The notes: generated by a model not told the origin, from the letters alone. Counted from the stretch's first letter, positions 1-10,034 are shown. The stretch: 64,000 nucleotides of DNA from Cellulomonas cellasea (GCF_030372105.1 NZ_JAUDBQ010000019.1:1-64000); one strand, 5' to 3'. Made by a program: numbers and translations.

Positions 1-6
1 GTATAG

Positions 7-363
7 GAGCCAGCCACACCGCCTCCCACCACAGCGCCCCCCACGACCCCGCCGCCGACGGGCAAGACCTGCACCGCGACCTTCGCCGTGCAGAACTCCT
101 GGCCCGGCGGGTTCCAGGGCTCCGTCACGGTGAAGGCCGGGTCCACTCTGCTGAGCAGCTGGTCCACCTCCTTCACACTGCCCTCGGGCACGAGCGTGGC
201 GCAGGCGTGGAACGGCGAGGCCAGCACCTCGGGCGGCGTCACCACCGTGAAGAACGCCGCGTGGAACGGCCTGCTCAACCCGAGCGCGACGGTCACGTAC
301 GGGTTCATCGGATCGGGCAACGCCCCCACCGGCGCCGTGGCAGTCGGCTGCACCGCGAGCTGA
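7..363 (+). CDS. C-terminal CBM2 cellulose-binding module of a secreted enzyme, partial
   Basis: The open frame begins with a Pro/Thr-rich linker (about residues 1-18) and continues into a family 2 carbohydrate-binding module of about 100 residues. The flanking cysteines (in KTCTATF and VGCTAS), the N-x-W pair near the start and the late AAWNG motif are those of bacterial CBM2 domains, which bind crystalline cellulose or xylan through surface tryptophans. No catalytic domain, signal peptide or start codon is visible, so this is the tail of a protein that lies to the left. An in-frame TAG sits at bases 4-6, directly before the linker. It could be an assembly edge artefact, a frameshift or a genuine disruption. 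Which glycoside hydrolase it belonged to cannot be told. Confidence 0.75.
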   Translation, partial: EPATPPPTTAPPTTPPPTGKTCTATFAVQNSWPGGFQGSVTVKAGSTLLSSWSTSFTLPSGTSVAQAWNGEASTSGGVTTVKNAAWNGLLNPSATVTYGFIGSGNAPTGAVAVGCTAS

Positions 364-545
364 CCGCCGCCTGAGCCGGCCGCCTGATCCACACGCCGGC
401 CTGACCGAGCGCCCCGCAGCAGCGTGGCGTTCACCGTGACAGGGCCCGCGCGCACGATGGAGCCCCACCCCCCGGGTGCTCCACCGCGCCGCGGGCCCTG
501 TCGCGTCCGGGGCGGGCTGCGACTGGCCTGTGATGGGATGGCTCG

Positions 546-1508
546 ATGGTGGACATCCGCGCCGTCCGGGGCGCACTCGACAACTCAGTGGCCGAGGCCG
601 TGCGGGCGCTGGCGGCCCGGGCCCACGACGCCGACGGGGTGGCCCCGCTGTCCGAGCAGCCGCTGCTGTGGCTCGCCGACCCCGCCGCCCCGGTCGCGCA
701 TCTGCTCGTCGAGCGGCCCGGCGGGCCCGAGGCTCCGGGCGGCGCGCTCGTCGGGTACGCACAGCTCGACCTGGGCGCGCCGGGGGCGGCGTCCGCGGAG
801 CTGGTGGTGGATCCCGCCGTCCGCCGGCGGGGCATCGGGCGGGGGCTGCTCGGCCAGGCGCACGCCCTGGCCGAGTCGGCCGGAGGCCTGCGCGTCTGGG
901 CGCATGGCGACCTGCCGCCGGCCCAGGCCCTCGCGCGGGCTGCGGGGATGGCCCCGGTGCGCGAGCTGTGGCAGATGCGGCTCGACCTGCGCACCGCGGA
1001 CCCGGAGCCAGGCGCGGCGTCCTCGCCGCAGCCGCCGCAGATGCCCGACGGCGTCACCGTCCGCACGTTCGTCCCCGGCAAGGACGAGGACGCCTGGGTG
1101 GCGCTCAACGCGCGCGCGTTCGCCGACCACCCCGAGCAGGGGCGCCTGACCCGCGCCGACCTGCTGGCCCGCGAGGCGGAGCCGTGGTTCGACCCGGAGG
1201 GCTTCTGGCTCGCCGAGCGTGACGGCCGCCTGCTGGGCTCGATGTGGACGAAGGTCGCGGAGCCGGGCGTCGGCGAGGTCTACGCGCTGGGCATCGACCC
1301 CGACGCCCAGGGGCTGGGCCTCGGCGGGGCGCTGACCCGGCTGGCCGTGGCGGCGTTGCGCGAGCGGGGCCTGGGCGCCGTGGAGCTCTACACCGAGGGT
1401 GACAACGAGCCCGCGATCCGCACGTACGCACGGGCCGGTTTCACACGTTCGGCCGTGGACGTGATGTACGGGACGCCTGCCCTCAGCGCGCGACCAGTGA
1501 CACGATGA
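546..1508 (+). CDS. mshD: Mycothiol synthase (mycothiol acetyltransferase)
   Basis: Encodes about 320 residues with two GNAT acetyltransferase folds in tandem, roughly residues 1-150 and 165-310, the known architecture of MshD. The C-terminal domain has the acetyl-CoA loop region ([14 protein letters not shown]) and ends with the characteristic ARAGF...DVMYG stretch. MshD acetylates cysteinyl-glucosaminyl-inositol with acetyl-CoA, the last step in making mycothiol, the actinobacterial glutathione substitute. Only four bases separate it from ppk1, so the two are probably cotranscribed. The start ATG has no strong ribosome binding site, and nearby in-frame alternatives cannot be excluded. Confidence 0.9.
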   Translation: MVDIRAVRGALDNSVAEAVRALAARAHDADGVAPLSEQPLLWLADPAAPVAHLLVERPGGPEAPGGALVGYAQLDLGAPGAASAELVVDPAVRRRGIGRGLLGQAHALAESAGGLRVWAHGDLPPAQALARAAGMAPVRELWQMRLDLRTADPEPGAASSPQPPQMPDGVTVRTFVPGKDEDAWVALNARAFADHPEQGRLTRADLLAREAEPWFDPEGFWLAERDGRLLGSMWTKVAEPGVGEVYALGIDPDAQGLGLGGALTRLAVAALRERGLGAVELYTEGDNEPAIRTYARAGFTRSAVDVMYGTPALSARPVTR

Positions 1509-1512
1509 ACGT

Positions 1513-3924
1513 ATGAGCGACGACACAGCACCGACGCCCGACCGGAGCGCCGACCGCGACGCGCGCACGCCCGGCGCCGACGCGATCGCCCTGGTGGCCC
1601 CCGAGGGGCCGTCGGCCGTGCACGCCGCCCCAGACCCGGAGGAGGGCCTGCCCGACGATGCGGACGCGCCCGCCCGCCCGGTGCGGGCGCTGCCGCCCGA
1701 GCTGGCCGCGCACATCGCCGAGCACATCGCCGAGGACGACTCCGAGAAGCGCCCCGCCGGCGCCGACGCCCCACTGCCCGAGGGCCGGTTCCTCGACCGG
1801 GAGCTGAGCTGGCTGGCGTTCAACCAACGGGTGCTCGAGCTCGCCGAGGACCCGAGCCAGCCGCTGTTGGAGCGGGTGCGCTATCTGGCGATCTTCTCCT
1901 CGAACCTGGACGAGTTCTTCATGGTGCGGGTGGCCGGGTTGAAGCGGCGCATCGCGACGGGGCTGGCGGTGACGGCCGCGTCGGGGCTGAGCCCGCGCCA
2001 GGTGCTCGAGGCCATCAGCGTGCGCGCCCATGAGCTGGTCGCCCGGCACGCCCGGGTCTTCGCCGACGAGGTGCAGCCGGCGCTCGCCGCGGAGGGCATC
2101 ACCATCGTGCGGTGGGACGACTTGGGCGACGGGGAGCAGGATCGGCTGCGCAAGTTCTTCCGGCGCCAGATCTTCCCGGTGCTGACCCCGCTGGCCGTGG
2201 ACCCGGCCCACCCGTTCCCGTACATCTCCGGGCTGTCGCTGAACTTGGCGGTCGTGGTGACGAACCCGACGACGGGCAAGGAGCACTTCGCACGGGTGAA
2301 GGTGCCGCCGCTGCTGCCGCGGTACATCGCCGTGGACGCGCGCGGCCGCCCGAGCGCCCCCAGCACGCAGGCCGGGACCTTGGAGACGGGCCCGACGTCC
2401 TTCGTGCCGGTGGAGGACGTCATCTCCCAGCACCTCGACCAGCTCTTCCCGGGCATGGACATCGTGGAGCACCACACGTTCCGGGTGACCCGCAACGAGG
2501 ACGTGGAGGTTGAGGAGGACGACGCGGAGAACCTGCTCCAGGCGATGGAGAAGGAGCTGCTGCGGCGACGGTTCGGCCCGCCGGTGCGCTTGGAGCTCGC
2601 CGATGGCATCAGCCCGCGCATCCGCCAGCTGCTGGTCCGCGAGCTCGGCGTCGTCGAGGAGGAGGTGTACCAGGTCCCCGCGCCGCTGGACCACACGGGC
2701 CTCAACCTCATCGCGGACCTGGACCGGCCGGACCTGCAGTACCCGCACTTCGTGCCGTCGACGCACCGCCACCTCGCCGAGGTGGAGAGCGCGACACCCA
2801 CCGACGTGTTCGCGGCCATCCGCGAGCGGGACATCCTGCTGCACCACCCGTACGACTCGTTCTCCACGTCGGTGCAGACGTTCCTGCAGCAGGCGGCCGC
2901 GGACCCGCAGGTGCTGGCCATCAAGCAGACCCTGTACCGCACGTCCGGCGACTCCCCGATCGTCGACGCCCTGATCGACGCGGCCGAGGCCGGCAAGCAG
3001 GTGCTGGCCCTGGTGGAGATCAAGGCCCGCTTCGACGAGCAGGCCAACATCTCGTGGGCGCGCAAGCTCGAGCAGGCGGGCGTGCACGTCGTCTACGGGA
3101 TCGTGGGCCTCAAGACGCACTGCAAGCTGTCCCTCGTCGTCCGGCAGGAGGCTGACGGGCTGCGCCGCTACTGCCACATCGGCACCGGCAACTACAACCC
3201 GAAGACGGCCCGCATCTACACCGACCTGGGCCTGCTGACCTGCGACCCGGATGTCGGCCAGGACCTGACGCGCCTGTTCAACCAGCTCTCGGGCTACGCG
3301 CCGAAGTCCCGGTTCCACCGCCTGCTCGTGGCGCCGCGCTCGGTGCGCACCGGGCTTGTCGAGCGCATCGAGCGCGAGGCGCAGGCCGCCCGGGAGGGCC
3401 GCCCGGCGTGGATCAAGATCAAGGTCAACTCGATGGTCGACGAGGCGGTGATCGACGCGCTGTACCGGGCCTCGCAGGCCGGGACGCCCATCGACCTGGT
3501 GGTGCGCGGCATCTGCGCGCTGCGGCCCGGGGTGCCGGGCCTGAGCGACACCATCCAGGTGCGCTCGATCCTGGGCCGGTTCCTCGAGCACTCGCGCATC
3601 TTCGCGTTCGCCGCCAGCGACGGGGTGCCCACCGGCGCCGGCCAGCCGGCGGACCCGGGGCCTGAGGTGTTCATCGGCTCCGCCGACTTGATGCACCGCA
3701 ACCTGGACCGCCGCGTCGAGGCGCTGGTGCGCATCACGGACCCGGAGGAGACCGCCGAGCTGGTGGGGCTGATCGACGAGTCAGTGGACCCGGGAACCTC
3801 GAGTTGGCACCTGGCCGCCGACGGCTCGTGGACGCGGCACGCCACAGCGCCCGACGGGACCCCGCTGCGCGACCTGCAGGCCTCGCTCATCCGCCGTCAG
3901 CGGCGGCACGGGGCCGCCCGGTGA
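1513..3924 (+). CDS. ppk1: Polyphosphate kinase 1
   Basis: Encodes 803 residues. After an acidic, low-complexity N-terminal extension of about 85 residues, the PPK N domain begins at [19 protein letters not shown], followed by the middle, C1 and C2 domains. The catalytic stretch [19 protein letters not shown] carries the conserved histidine region, and HHPYDSF is also typical. The enzyme reversibly transfers the terminal ATP phosphate to inorganic polyphosphate at the inner membrane face. The family is usually near 700 residues; the surplus is the N-terminal tail. The stop codon overlaps the GTG start of the downstream MutT1-like gene, the same ppk1-mutT1 order known in mycobacteria. Confidence 0.95.
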   Translation: MSDDTAPTPDRSADRDARTPGADAIALVAPEGPSAVHAAPDPEEGLPDDADAPARPVRALPPELAAHIAEHIAEDDSEKRPAGADAPLPEGRFLDRELSWLAFNQRVLELAEDPSQPLLERVRYLAIFSSNLDEFFMVRVAGLKRRIATGLAVTAASGLSPRQVLEAISVRAHELVARHARVFADEVQPALAAEGITIVRWDDLGDGEQDRLRKFFRRQIFPVLTPLAVDPAHPFPYISGLSLNLAVVVTNPTTGKEHFARVKVPPLLPRYIAVDARGRPSAPSTQAGTLETGPTSFVPVEDVISQHLDQLFPGMDIVEHHTFRVTRNEDVEVEEDDAENLLQAMEKELLRRRFGPPVRLELADGISPRIRQLLVRELGVVEEEVYQVPAPLDHTGLNLIADLDRPDLQYPHFVPSTHRHLAEVESATPTDVFAAIRERDILLHHPYDSFSTSVQTFLQQAAADPQVLAIKQTLYRTSGDSPIVDALIDAAEAGKQVLALVEIKARFDEQANISWARKLEQAGVHVVYGIVGLKTHCKLSLVVRQEADGLRRYCHIGTGNYNPKTARIYTDLGLLTCDPDVGQDLTRLFNQLSGYAPKSRFHRLLVAPRSVRTGLVERIEREAQAAREGRPAWIKIKVNSMVDEAVIDALYRASQAGTPIDLVVRGICALRPGVPGLSDTIQVRSILGRFLEHSRIFAFAASDGVPTGAGQPADPGPEVFIGSADLMHRNLDRRVEALVRITDPEETAELVGLIDESVDPGTSSWHLAADGSWTRHATAPDGTPLRDLQASLIRRQRRHGAAR

Positions 3925-4895
3925 GCCCTGCGCGACAGCCGACGGTCCAGGCGGCCGGCGCGCTCGTGTGGCGCGTGCGACAGGGATCCCTGCAGGTGGC
4001 GCTGGTGCACCGGCCCCGGTACAAGGACTGGTCGTGGCCCAAGGGCAAGCTCGAGCCCGGCGAGGGGCTGGCCGCCGCGGCGATCCGGGAGGTCGCCGAG
4101 GAGACCGGCCACGACGTGGTGCTGGGCATGCGACTGCCCACGGTGCGGTACGCGCTGGCCGACGGGCGCCGCAAGCACGCGCACTACTGGGCCGCGCAGG
4201 TCGCCGGGCGTCCGGACGCCCCCGCGCTGCTCGCCCGGCCGCCGGTGCCGCGCGCGTCGACCACCGAGATCGACGCGGTGCGCTGGATGGACGTGGAGAC
4301 GGCGCAACGCAAGCTCACGCGCTCCGACGACCAGAAGCCGCTGGCCGAGCTCGTCGACGCGTTCAACCGGGGATGCCTCGACACTCGGGCGGTCATCGTC
4401 GCCCGGCATGGCAAGGCCGTCAGCCGGGCCGCGTGGGCGGGCGACGAGGCAGACCGGCCCCTCACCCCGCTCGGCCGGCGGCAGGCCCAGGCCCTGGTCC
4501 CGGTGCTCTCCGCCTTCGGCGTCACGCAGGTCGTCACGAGCCGTTGGGCCCGATGCGAGCACACCGTGGCGCCGTATCTGGCGGCGACGGCTGGCGGCGC
4601 CATCGTCTCCGAGCGCCTCACCGAGGCGTCGCATCAGAGCTCCCCCGGCCAGGTCGCCGCCGAGGTGGAGGACCTGCTGACGGGCCGCACGGACGCCGTG
4701 CTGTGCACCCACCGGCCAGTGCTGCCGACGATCCTCGACGTGCTGGGCGCCCACGCCCGCCGCAAGGTCGCCGACAAGCTCCCCGCGGCCGACCCGTTCC
4801 TCGCCCCCGGCGAGGCGCTCGTCGCGCATGTCGCGCTCACCGAGAAGGGGCCGCGCGTGGTCGCGGCAGAACGACACCTGCCCGCGGCCGACTGA
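3921..4895 (+). CDS. mutT1: MutT1-like Nudix hydrolase fused to a histidine phosphatase domain
   Basis: Encodes 324 residues in two domains. The N-terminal Nudix domain (about 8-150) contains a full Nudix box (GKLEPGEGL...REVAEETG). The C-terminal half (about 155-320) is a SixA/phosphoglycerate-mutase-like histidine phosphatase with the RHG motif in VARHGKAV. Mycobacterial MutT1 has this fusion and clears 8-oxo-dGTP and diadenosine polyphosphates. The chosen GTG overlaps the ppk1 stop in a GTGA arrangement, indicating translational coupling; an upstream start would run into ppk1. Function as an oxidised-nucleotide sanitiser is inferred from domain order and synteny. Confidence 0.88.
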   Translation: MSPARQPTVQAAGALVWRVRQGSLQVALVHRPRYKDWSWPKGKLEPGEGLAAAAIREVAEETGHDVVLGMRLPTVRYALADGRRKHAHYWAAQVAGRPDAPALLARPPVPRASTTEIDAVRWMDVETAQRKLTRSDDQKPLAELVDAFNRGCLDTRAVIVARHGKAVSRAAWAGDEADRPLTPLGRRQAQALVPVLSAFGVTQVVTSRWARCEHTVAPYLAATAGGAIVSERLTEASHQSSPGQVAAEVEDLLTGRTDAVLCTHRPVLPTILDVLGAHARRKVADKLPAADPFLAPGEALVAHVALTEKGPRVVAAERHLPAAD

Positions 4896-4932
4896 CGGCT
4901 CGCGGGCAGGTGGGCGTTCGACGTGCGGGCGC

Positions 4933-5934
4933 TCAGGAGAGCAGCGGGTTCAGCATCCAGAAGAAGATGGCTGCGACGAGCGCCGCCGCCGGGATGGTCA
5001 GCAGCCAGGCGAGGCCGATGTTCTTCGCGACGCCCCAGCGCACCGCCGACAGCCGCTTGGTGGCGCCGACGCCCATGATCGCCGAGGTGATCGTGTGCGT
5101 GGTCGACACCGGCGCGCGCAGGACGAACGCGTTGACGTAGAGCACCACAGCGGAGACCGACTCGGCGACGAAGCCGCGCGCGGGGTCCAGCTCGATGATC
5201 TTGCGTCCCAGCGTGCGCATGATGCGCCACCCGCCGGCGTAGGTCCCCGCGGAGATCGCCGCGGCGGCCGCCAGCTTGACCCACAGGGGGATCTCGCCGG
5301 GGCTCGCCCAGCCGACGGTGAGCAGCGCGAGGAAGATCACGCCCATCGTCTTCTGCGCGTCCTGCAGGCCGTGGCCCAGCGCCATGGCGGCCGCCGAGGC
5401 GGTCTGCGCGAGGCGGAACCTGCGAGTGGTGCGCGACGGCGCCGCGTTGCGGATGAGCCACAGCAGCCCGACCATCACGAAGAACGCGAGGCCGAAGCCG
5501 ACGAGCGGCGAGATGATCATCGGCAGGACGACCTTGTCGACGATCGCGCTGCCGTAGATGCCCAGGCCACCGGCGAGGCCGGCGCCGACGAGGCCGCCGA
5601 TCAGGGCGTGCGTGGAGGACGAGGGCAGGCCGAACCACCATGTGATGAGGTTCCACGTGATCGCGCCGACGAGGGCGCACAGCACCACCACGAGGGCGGT
5701 GTGCGAGGAGGCGTGCTGCAGGTCGACGATCGACGTGGCGATCGTCTCGGCGACCTCCGTGCCGAGCAGCGCGCCGGCGAAGTTCATCACCGCGGCCATG
5801 ATGAGCGCGGCCCGCGGGGTCAGCGCACGCGTCGAGACCGAGGTCGCGATGGCGTTGGCCGCGTCGTGGAAGCCGTTCGTGTAGTCGAAGCCGAGTGCGA
5901 GCGCGACGACAAGGATGACAAGTGCGAGTTCCAC
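4933..5934 (-). CDS. pitA: Low-affinity inorganic phosphate transporter, Pit family
   Basis: Encodes 333 residues, nearly all hydrophobic, with about ten membrane segments. The family signature GFDYTNGFHDAANAIATSVS sits at the N-terminus and a related repeat lies in the second half (FVLRAPVSTTHTITSAIMG). Pit proteins import phosphate with protons, often as a metal-phosphate complex. It starts with GTG six bases after the DUF47 gene, so DUF47 and pit form one operon. Convergent ppk1-mutT1 and this operon give a phosphate-storage and phosphate-uptake cluster. Confidence 0.92.
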   Translation of the reverse strand: MELALVILVVALALGFDYTNGFHDAANAIATSVSTRALTPRAALIMAAVMNFAGALLGTEVAETIATSIVDLQHASSHTALVVVLCALVGAITWNLITWWFGLPSSSTHALIGGLVGAGLAGGLGIYGSAIVDKVVLPMIISPLVGFGLAFFVMVGLLWLIRNAAPSRTTRRFRLAQTASAAAMALGHGLQDAQKTMGVIFLALLTVGWASPGEIPLWVKLAAAAAISAGTYAGGWRIMRTLGRKIIELDPARGFVAESVSAVVLYVNAFVLRAPVSTTHTITSAIMGVGATKRLSAVRWGVAKNIGLAWLLTIPAAALVAAIFFWMLNPLLS

Positions 5935-5940
5935 CGGAGC

Positions 5941-6561
5941 TCAGGACTCCTTGAGGGCGATGGTCTCGACGGTGTTCGCCACCTTCTCGAACGCGTCAGC
6001 GGCGTCCTCGAGCTTCTCCACGACCTCCTTGAGCTTCATCAGCAGGATGGGGTCGGTGATCTCGTCGAAGAGCTGCGCGAGGAGCTTGCGGTGGGTCTTG
6101 TCGGCCTGGTTCTCCAGGCGGTTGACCTCGACCCAGTAGTCGGCGAGGTCCTCCATCGAGCGCAGCCGCGGCATCGCGTCGGCAGTCAGCTCGGCGGCCC
6201 GCTGCAGCACCTGGACCTGGTCCGAGACGCGCGCCGGGAGCTCCTCGAGCTTGTAGAGCACGATGAGGTCGGCGGCCTCCTCCATGAAGTCCATGCAGTC
6301 GTCCAGCGCCGAGGCGAGGCCGTAGATGTCATCCCGGTCGAACGGGGTGACGAAGGTCTGGTTGAGGCGACGCATGATCGTGTGCGTCGCGTCGTCGGCG
6401 AGGTGCTCCACCTCGACCAACTGCTTGGCGATCGCCTTCCGGGCGGGACGTTCAGCGCCGAGCAACTCGGCGAGCAGGTTGGCGCCCGTCACGAGATGAG
6501 CTGCTGAGGCGGCCAAGAGGTCGAAGAACGAGGTATCGCGCGGGGTCAGGCGCAGGCGCAC
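5941..6561 (-). CDS. DUF47 family protein, regulatory partner of the Pit transporter
   Basis: Encodes about 206 residues, a PhoU-like all-helical DUF47 protein (RLTPRDTSFFDLLAASAAHLV at the start, then heptad-rich helices with conserved acidic pairs such as EHLADD and EEAADL). DUF47 proteins usually sit beside pit genes and are thought to control or aid phosphate uptake. I place the start at the GTG at 6561 because a GGAG ribosome site lies five bases upstream; an earlier ATG at 6645 would add an unconserved Pro/Arg-rich tail. A TAGCCT -10-like hexamer at 6597-6602 would give a leader of about 30 bases. Confidence 0.85.
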   Translation of the reverse strand: MRLRLTPRDTSFFDLLAASAAHLVTGANLLAELLGAERPARKAIAKQLVEVEHLADDATHTIMRRLNQTFVTPFDRDDIYGLASALDDCMDFMEEAADLIVLYKLEELPARVSDQVQVLQRAAELTADAMPRLRSMEDLADYWVEVNRLENQADKTHRKLLAQLFDEITDPILLMKLKEVVEKLEDAADAFEKVANTVETIALKES

Positions 6562-6758
6562 GGCAGGCTCCGATGGGGGGGATGCAGGTCGGGCACAGGC
6601 TAGGGCAGAAGCGCGGGGGGCGCGCAACCCTGGTGTGTCTGGCACGCATGTGTTCGGGGGGACTGGACGGGGAATTCGAGGCGACGCCGGACCGCAGAGC
6701 GCCTGTCGGCGCGAAGGCCGCTCGAAGCGGCATTGTGTGGAGCCCGGGGCTACCGCGA

Positions 6759-6770
6759 TCCGACGTCGGA
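6759..6770. other. 12-base perfect palindrome TCCGACGTCGGA
   Basis: The palindrome has no loop and is followed by AAAAA on the plus strand. It lies in the 246-base gap between the ends and starts of minus-strand genes. It could be a small operator or a chance event; no other copy was noticed in the window. Confidence 0.3.
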
Positions 6771-6807
6771 AAAATCATACGCCCGGCGCCTGAGGGCTCC
6801 GCAACGC

Positions 6808-7455
6808 TCAGTCGAGCTTCTCCACCCGCCACAGCGCTGCGGCCTCTTCGAGTTCCTCAGCCGTTCTGACCAGCGAGGACGCCCCGCGGGTGAGTTGATG
6901 CGCGGCCCGGTCGTCACTCGTCTCCAGGTAGTCCGCGTCGAAGGCGGCCCCGGTGGCGAGCACTCGGCAGAACGCCGCGCCGCGCTCCAGCGCCACGGCC
7001 AAGTCGCCTGTGTAGACCCCGGAGAGGACGGCGTCGGCCACGTCGCGCACCTCGTCGGGCCCCGGCGGGCTGGCCACCCCCGCCACCGCGTCATGCACGG
7101 GCGCCGCCGCGAGGCCCAGCCGGTACCGCTCCGCGACCGTGCCCGGGTCGCGGCGCACCCATTCGCGCAGCACGTACAGCCGCCACAGGGCGCCGGGCAG
7201 CGTGCCGGACGGGCTGTCCGCCCACATCGCGGCCACCACGTCCAGGCCCTCCGCCTCGACGAGCCGCACCAGCCGCTCGACCAGCTCGGGGTCGTCGGCG
7301 CCGGTGCGCCCATGCCGCACGATCGCGCCAGCGGTGGTGTGCGCGACCTCGGATCGGACCGCCGGGTCGATGCCGCCGGGCAGGCTCTCCGCCTGCTGCT
7401 GGTCGAGCCGGGCCGGTCGTCGTGGACGTCTCGCCGCGCCGTCTGAGGTGCTCAT
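6808..7455 (-). CDS. Conserved actinobacterial protein of unknown function
   Basis: Encodes about 215 residues. After a charged N-terminus (RRPRRPARLD) it is predicted mostly helical, with the readable core LPGALWRLYVLREWVRRDP followed by a region rich in Ala, Val and Asp. I recall similar hypothetical proteins in other actinobacteria but cannot assign a function. No membrane segment, signal peptide, catalytic motif or metal site stands out. The ATG at 7455 is preferred because it faces the divergent sugar transporter with 84 bases between them; the frame is open further upstream to 7527. The sequence TTGACA lies just before this start. Confidence 0.6.
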   Translation of the reverse strand: MSTSDGAARRPRRPARLDQQQAESLPGGIDPAVRSEVAHTTAGAIVRHGRTGADDPELVERLVRLVEAEGLDVVAAMWADSPSGTLPGALWRLYVLREWVRRDPGTVAERYRLGLAAAPVHDAVAGVASPPGPDEVRDVADAVLSGVYTGDLAVALERGAAFCRVLATGAAFDADYLETSDDRAAHQLTRGASSLVRTAEELEEAAALWRVEKLD

Positions 7456-7539
7456 CGTTACATTGTCAACGAGGCCGAAGTCGGTGCGCACACCGTGGTG
7501 GGCGCCCTTCCGGTTGGTCACAGGCACTGGAGGCGAACC

Positions 7540-8994
7540 ATGGCGCAGTCCGCAGCAGGCTCAGCACAGGAACGTCATCCGGATCACAACAAGGCCGTCG
7601 CGCTGGCGGTCGCCGCCGCAGTCGGTGGGTTCCTGTTCGGGTTCGACAGCTCGGTCATCAACGGCGCGGTCGACGCGATCGAGGACACCTTCGAGCTCAA
7701 CGCCACGCTGACGGGCTTCGCGGTGGCGGTCGCACTCCTGGGATGCGCATTCGGCGCATGGGCGGGAGGCCGGCTCGCCGACCGCTGGGGCCGCCCGCGG
7801 GTCATGCTGCTGGGCGCGATCTTGTTCTTCGTGTCCTCACTGGGCTCGGGCTTCGCCTTCGCGGTGTGGGACCTGATCTTCTGGCGGATCGTGGGCGGCA
7901 TCGGCATCGGCATCGCGTCGGTGATCGCCCCGGCGTATATCGCCGAGATCGCGCCGGCGGCCATGCGCGGCCGGCTCGGGTCGCTGCAGCAGCTCGCGAT
8001 CACGCTCGGCATCTTCGCCGCCCTGCTCTCGGACGCGCTGTTCGCGAACCTGTCGGGCGGCGCCAACGAGCCGAGCCTGTTCGGCCTGGCCGCGTGGCGG
8101 TGGATGTTCATCGTGGCCGTCATCCCCGCCACGGTGTACGGGGTGCTGGCGATGCGGATCCCCGAGTCGCCGCGCTACCTGGTGGCCGAGGGGCGGCCCG
8201 ACGAGGCCGTGAAGGTGCTGTCCCGGGTGCTCGGCCCGGATGAGGACCCGCGTGCGCGCGTGCGCGACATCGAGAAGACGATCGAGACCGACAAGGCCCT
8301 CGCCGACCAGGCGTCGTTGCGCGGGCCCACGCTGGGCCTGCTGCCCATCGTGTGGGTCGGCATCCTGCTGTCGGTGTTCCAGCAGTTCGTCGGCATCAAC
8401 GTGATCTTCTACTACTCCACGACGCTGTGGCAGGCCGTCGGCTTCGACGAGTCGGACTCGTTCATCGTCTCCGTCTTCACGTCCGTCACCAACGTGGTGG
8501 TCACGTTCATCGCCATCGCGCTGATCGACAAGGTGGGCCGCCGCCCCATCCTGCTCACCGGGTCCTTGGGCATGACGGCGATGCTCGGCGTGATGGCGCT
8601 GGCCTTCACGCAATCCGTCGGGCCCTCGGACGATGTGACGCTGCCCGGCGCCTGGGGGCCGATCGCCCTCGTCGCGGCCAACCTGTTCGTCGTCTTCTTC
8701 GGGGCGTCCTGGGGGCCGCTGGTGTGGGTGCTGCTCGGGGAGATGTTCCCGAACCGCATCCGCGCGGTGGCGCTGGGGGTCGCGGCGGCGTGCCAGTGGA
8801 TCGCCAACTTCCTCATCACCGTGTCCTTCCCTCCGATGCTCGCCGCGTTCGGCGCCACCGGCCCGTACCTGATGTACGCGGTGTTCGCGGCGCTGTCGTT
8901 CTTCTTCGTGCTGTGGAAGGTGCCGGAGACCAAGGGCGTCGAGCTCGAGGACATGCAGGGCAAGACCCGGCAGCGCAAACCCCGCTCGGCCTGA
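7540..8994 (+). CDS. Sugar porter family MFS transporter (sugar/H+ symporter)
   Basis: Encodes 484 residues with twelve membrane segments. Sugar-porter hallmarks are present: GFLFGFDSSVINGA in helix 1, RLADRWGRPRVM in the loop after helix 2, PESPRYLV after helix 6, QQFVGINVIFYYS in helix 7 and PETKG after helix 12. Members such as XylE, GalP and IolT import monosaccharides or myo-inositol with protons; the substrate here cannot be read from sequence. The ATG at 7540 follows a good CTGGAGG ribosome site. It is transcribed away from the hypothetical gene at 6808-7455, and no sugar catabolic enzymes adjoin it. Confidence 0.92.
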   Translation: MAQSAAGSAQERHPDHNKAVALAVAAAVGGFLFGFDSSVINGAVDAIEDTFELNATLTGFAVAVALLGCAFGAWAGGRLADRWGRPRVMLLGAILFFVSSLGSGFAFAVWDLIFWRIVGGIGIGIASVIAPAYIAEIAPAAMRGRLGSLQQLAITLGIFAALLSDALFANLSGGANEPSLFGLAAWRWMFIVAVIPATVYGVLAMRIPESPRYLVAEGRPDEAVKVLSRVLGPDEDPRARVRDIEKTIETDKALADQASLRGPTLGLLPIVWVGILLSVFQQFVGINVIFYYSTTLWQAVGFDESDSFIVSVFTSVTNVVVTFIAIALIDKVGRRPILLTGSLGMTAMLGVMALAFTQSVGPSDDVTLPGAWGPIALVAANLFVVFFGASWGPLVWVLLGEMFPNRIRAVALGVAAACQWIANFLITVSFPPMLAAFGATGPYLMYAVFAALSFFFVLWKVPETKGVELEDMQGKTRQRKPRSA

Positions 8995-9009
8995 CGCCCG
9001 CGCCCGGAG

Positions 9010-9981
9010 TCAGCGGGCCCCGGCGCCACGCGCCGCGCTCACTCGGAGGCGGTCGGACAGGGCGAGGACCTCGTCACGCAGGGCGTCCGGGGCGATCACC
9101 TCGAAGTCCCAGCCGAGCCCGGCCAGCATGCGGGCCATGCCGTCGAGGTTCTCCGCGCGCGCCTCGAGGAGCACACCGTCGACGTGCTCGCTCAGCCGTC
9201 CCACGCTCCGGGGCAGGCGCGCGCCCGCGTCGGCGAGGGTGGTCCGCAACACGACGGAGACCTCATGCGACCACCTGACCGCCCCGATGCCCGAGACGAC
9301 CTGCGTCCGGGCGTCGAAGTCGGCGGGCACGTCGTAGGAGCCCTCGCCCTGTGTGACTGAGGCGATGCGGTCCAGGCGGAAGGTCCGCACGTCGTGTCGG
9401 GCGTGGTCGTGTCCGGTGGCGTACCACCGGCCGGAGTGGAAGACCAAGCCGTAGACGTCGACCTCACGCTGCGAGTCCCGCCCATCCCATGCGGTGTACT
9501 CGATCAGGACGGTGCGCCGCGCTTGGGCTGCCGAGGCGAGGCCAAGCAGCGTGTCGGCGCCGGCGGGAGCGGCGGGGAGCGGCGGGGTCGTGAACTGTGC
9601 GGTCGACAGCAGGTTCTCGAGCCGTTGGCCCAGGGCCCGCGGCAGCACCCGCGACACCTTGGCCAGCGCGCTCGCCGCCGCCGCATGGTCGGTGGTGGCC
9701 AGCCCCGCGCGTTCCGCGGCCCTGAGGCCCAGGACGACTGCGACGGCCTCGTCGTCGGTGAGCATCAGCGGCGGCAGCTTGTAGCCCGGTGCGAGCCGGT
9801 ACCCGCCGTATCTGCCCCGCTGCGCCTGGACGGGGATGCCGAGGTCGGCGAGGTGCTCGGCATAGCGCCGGACCGTGCGCTCGTCGACTCCCACCCGAGC
9901 GGCGAGATCGCCGACGGTGCGCTGGCCGCCCGTCTGGAGCAGCTCCAACATGGCGAGCACGCGAGCGGTCGGGCGGGTCAC
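9010..9981 (-). CDS. WYL-domain transcriptional regulator with N-terminal HTH
   Basis: Encodes 323 residues. Residues 1-60 form an HTH_11/DeoR-like domain (TVGDLAARVGVDERTVRRY), followed by the GGYRLAPGYKLPPLMLTDDEA linker usual in this group, a WYL domain (about 145-225, with LVFHSGRWYATGHDH) and a C-terminal WCX-type extension. WYL proteins are ligand-sensing regulators. The GTG at 9981 is chosen because GAGGAGG lies directly upstream and the earlier open frame has no homology features. It is divergent from the hydrolase at 10096, and a 12-base tandem repeat lies between them, a likely operator region. Confidence 0.88.
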   Translation of the reverse strand: MTRPTARVLAMLELLQTGGQRTVGDLAARVGVDERTVRRYAEHLADLGIPVQAQRGRYGGYRLAPGYKLPPLMLTDDEAVAVVLGLRAAERAGLATTDHAAAASALAKVSRVLPRALGQRLENLLSTAQFTTPPLPAAPAGADTLLGLASAAQARRTVLIEYTAWDGRDSQREVDVYGLVFHSGRWYATGHDHARHDVRTFRLDRIASVTQGEGSYDVPADFDARTQVVSGIGAVRWSHEVSVVLRTTLADAGARLPRSVGRLSEHVDGVLLEARAENLDGMARMLAGLGWDFEVIAPDALRDEVLALSDRLRVSAARGAGAR

Positions 9982-9991
9982 GGCCCTCCTC

Positions 9992-10034
9992 GGAACTGCT
10001 AGGAACACTGCTAGGAGAACTGCTCGGAAACTCG
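9992..10034. promoter_or_regulatory. 12-base-period tandem repeat between WYL regulator and hydrolase
   Basis: Consecutive units read GGAACTGCT, AGGAACACTGCT, AGGAGAACTGCT and CGGAAACTCG, so the core (A/C)GGAnnACTGCT repeats about every 12 bases, close to one helical turn. It lies immediately upstream of the regulator's ribosome site and about 60-100 bases before the hydrolase start. It is a natural candidate for binding by the WYL protein; this is inference from position and repetition. Confidence 0.55.

Noticed and set aside
9992-10034. Short CRISPR-like array
   Set aside because: Units are only 12 bases, abut without spacers and lie beside a regulator; no cas genes are visible.
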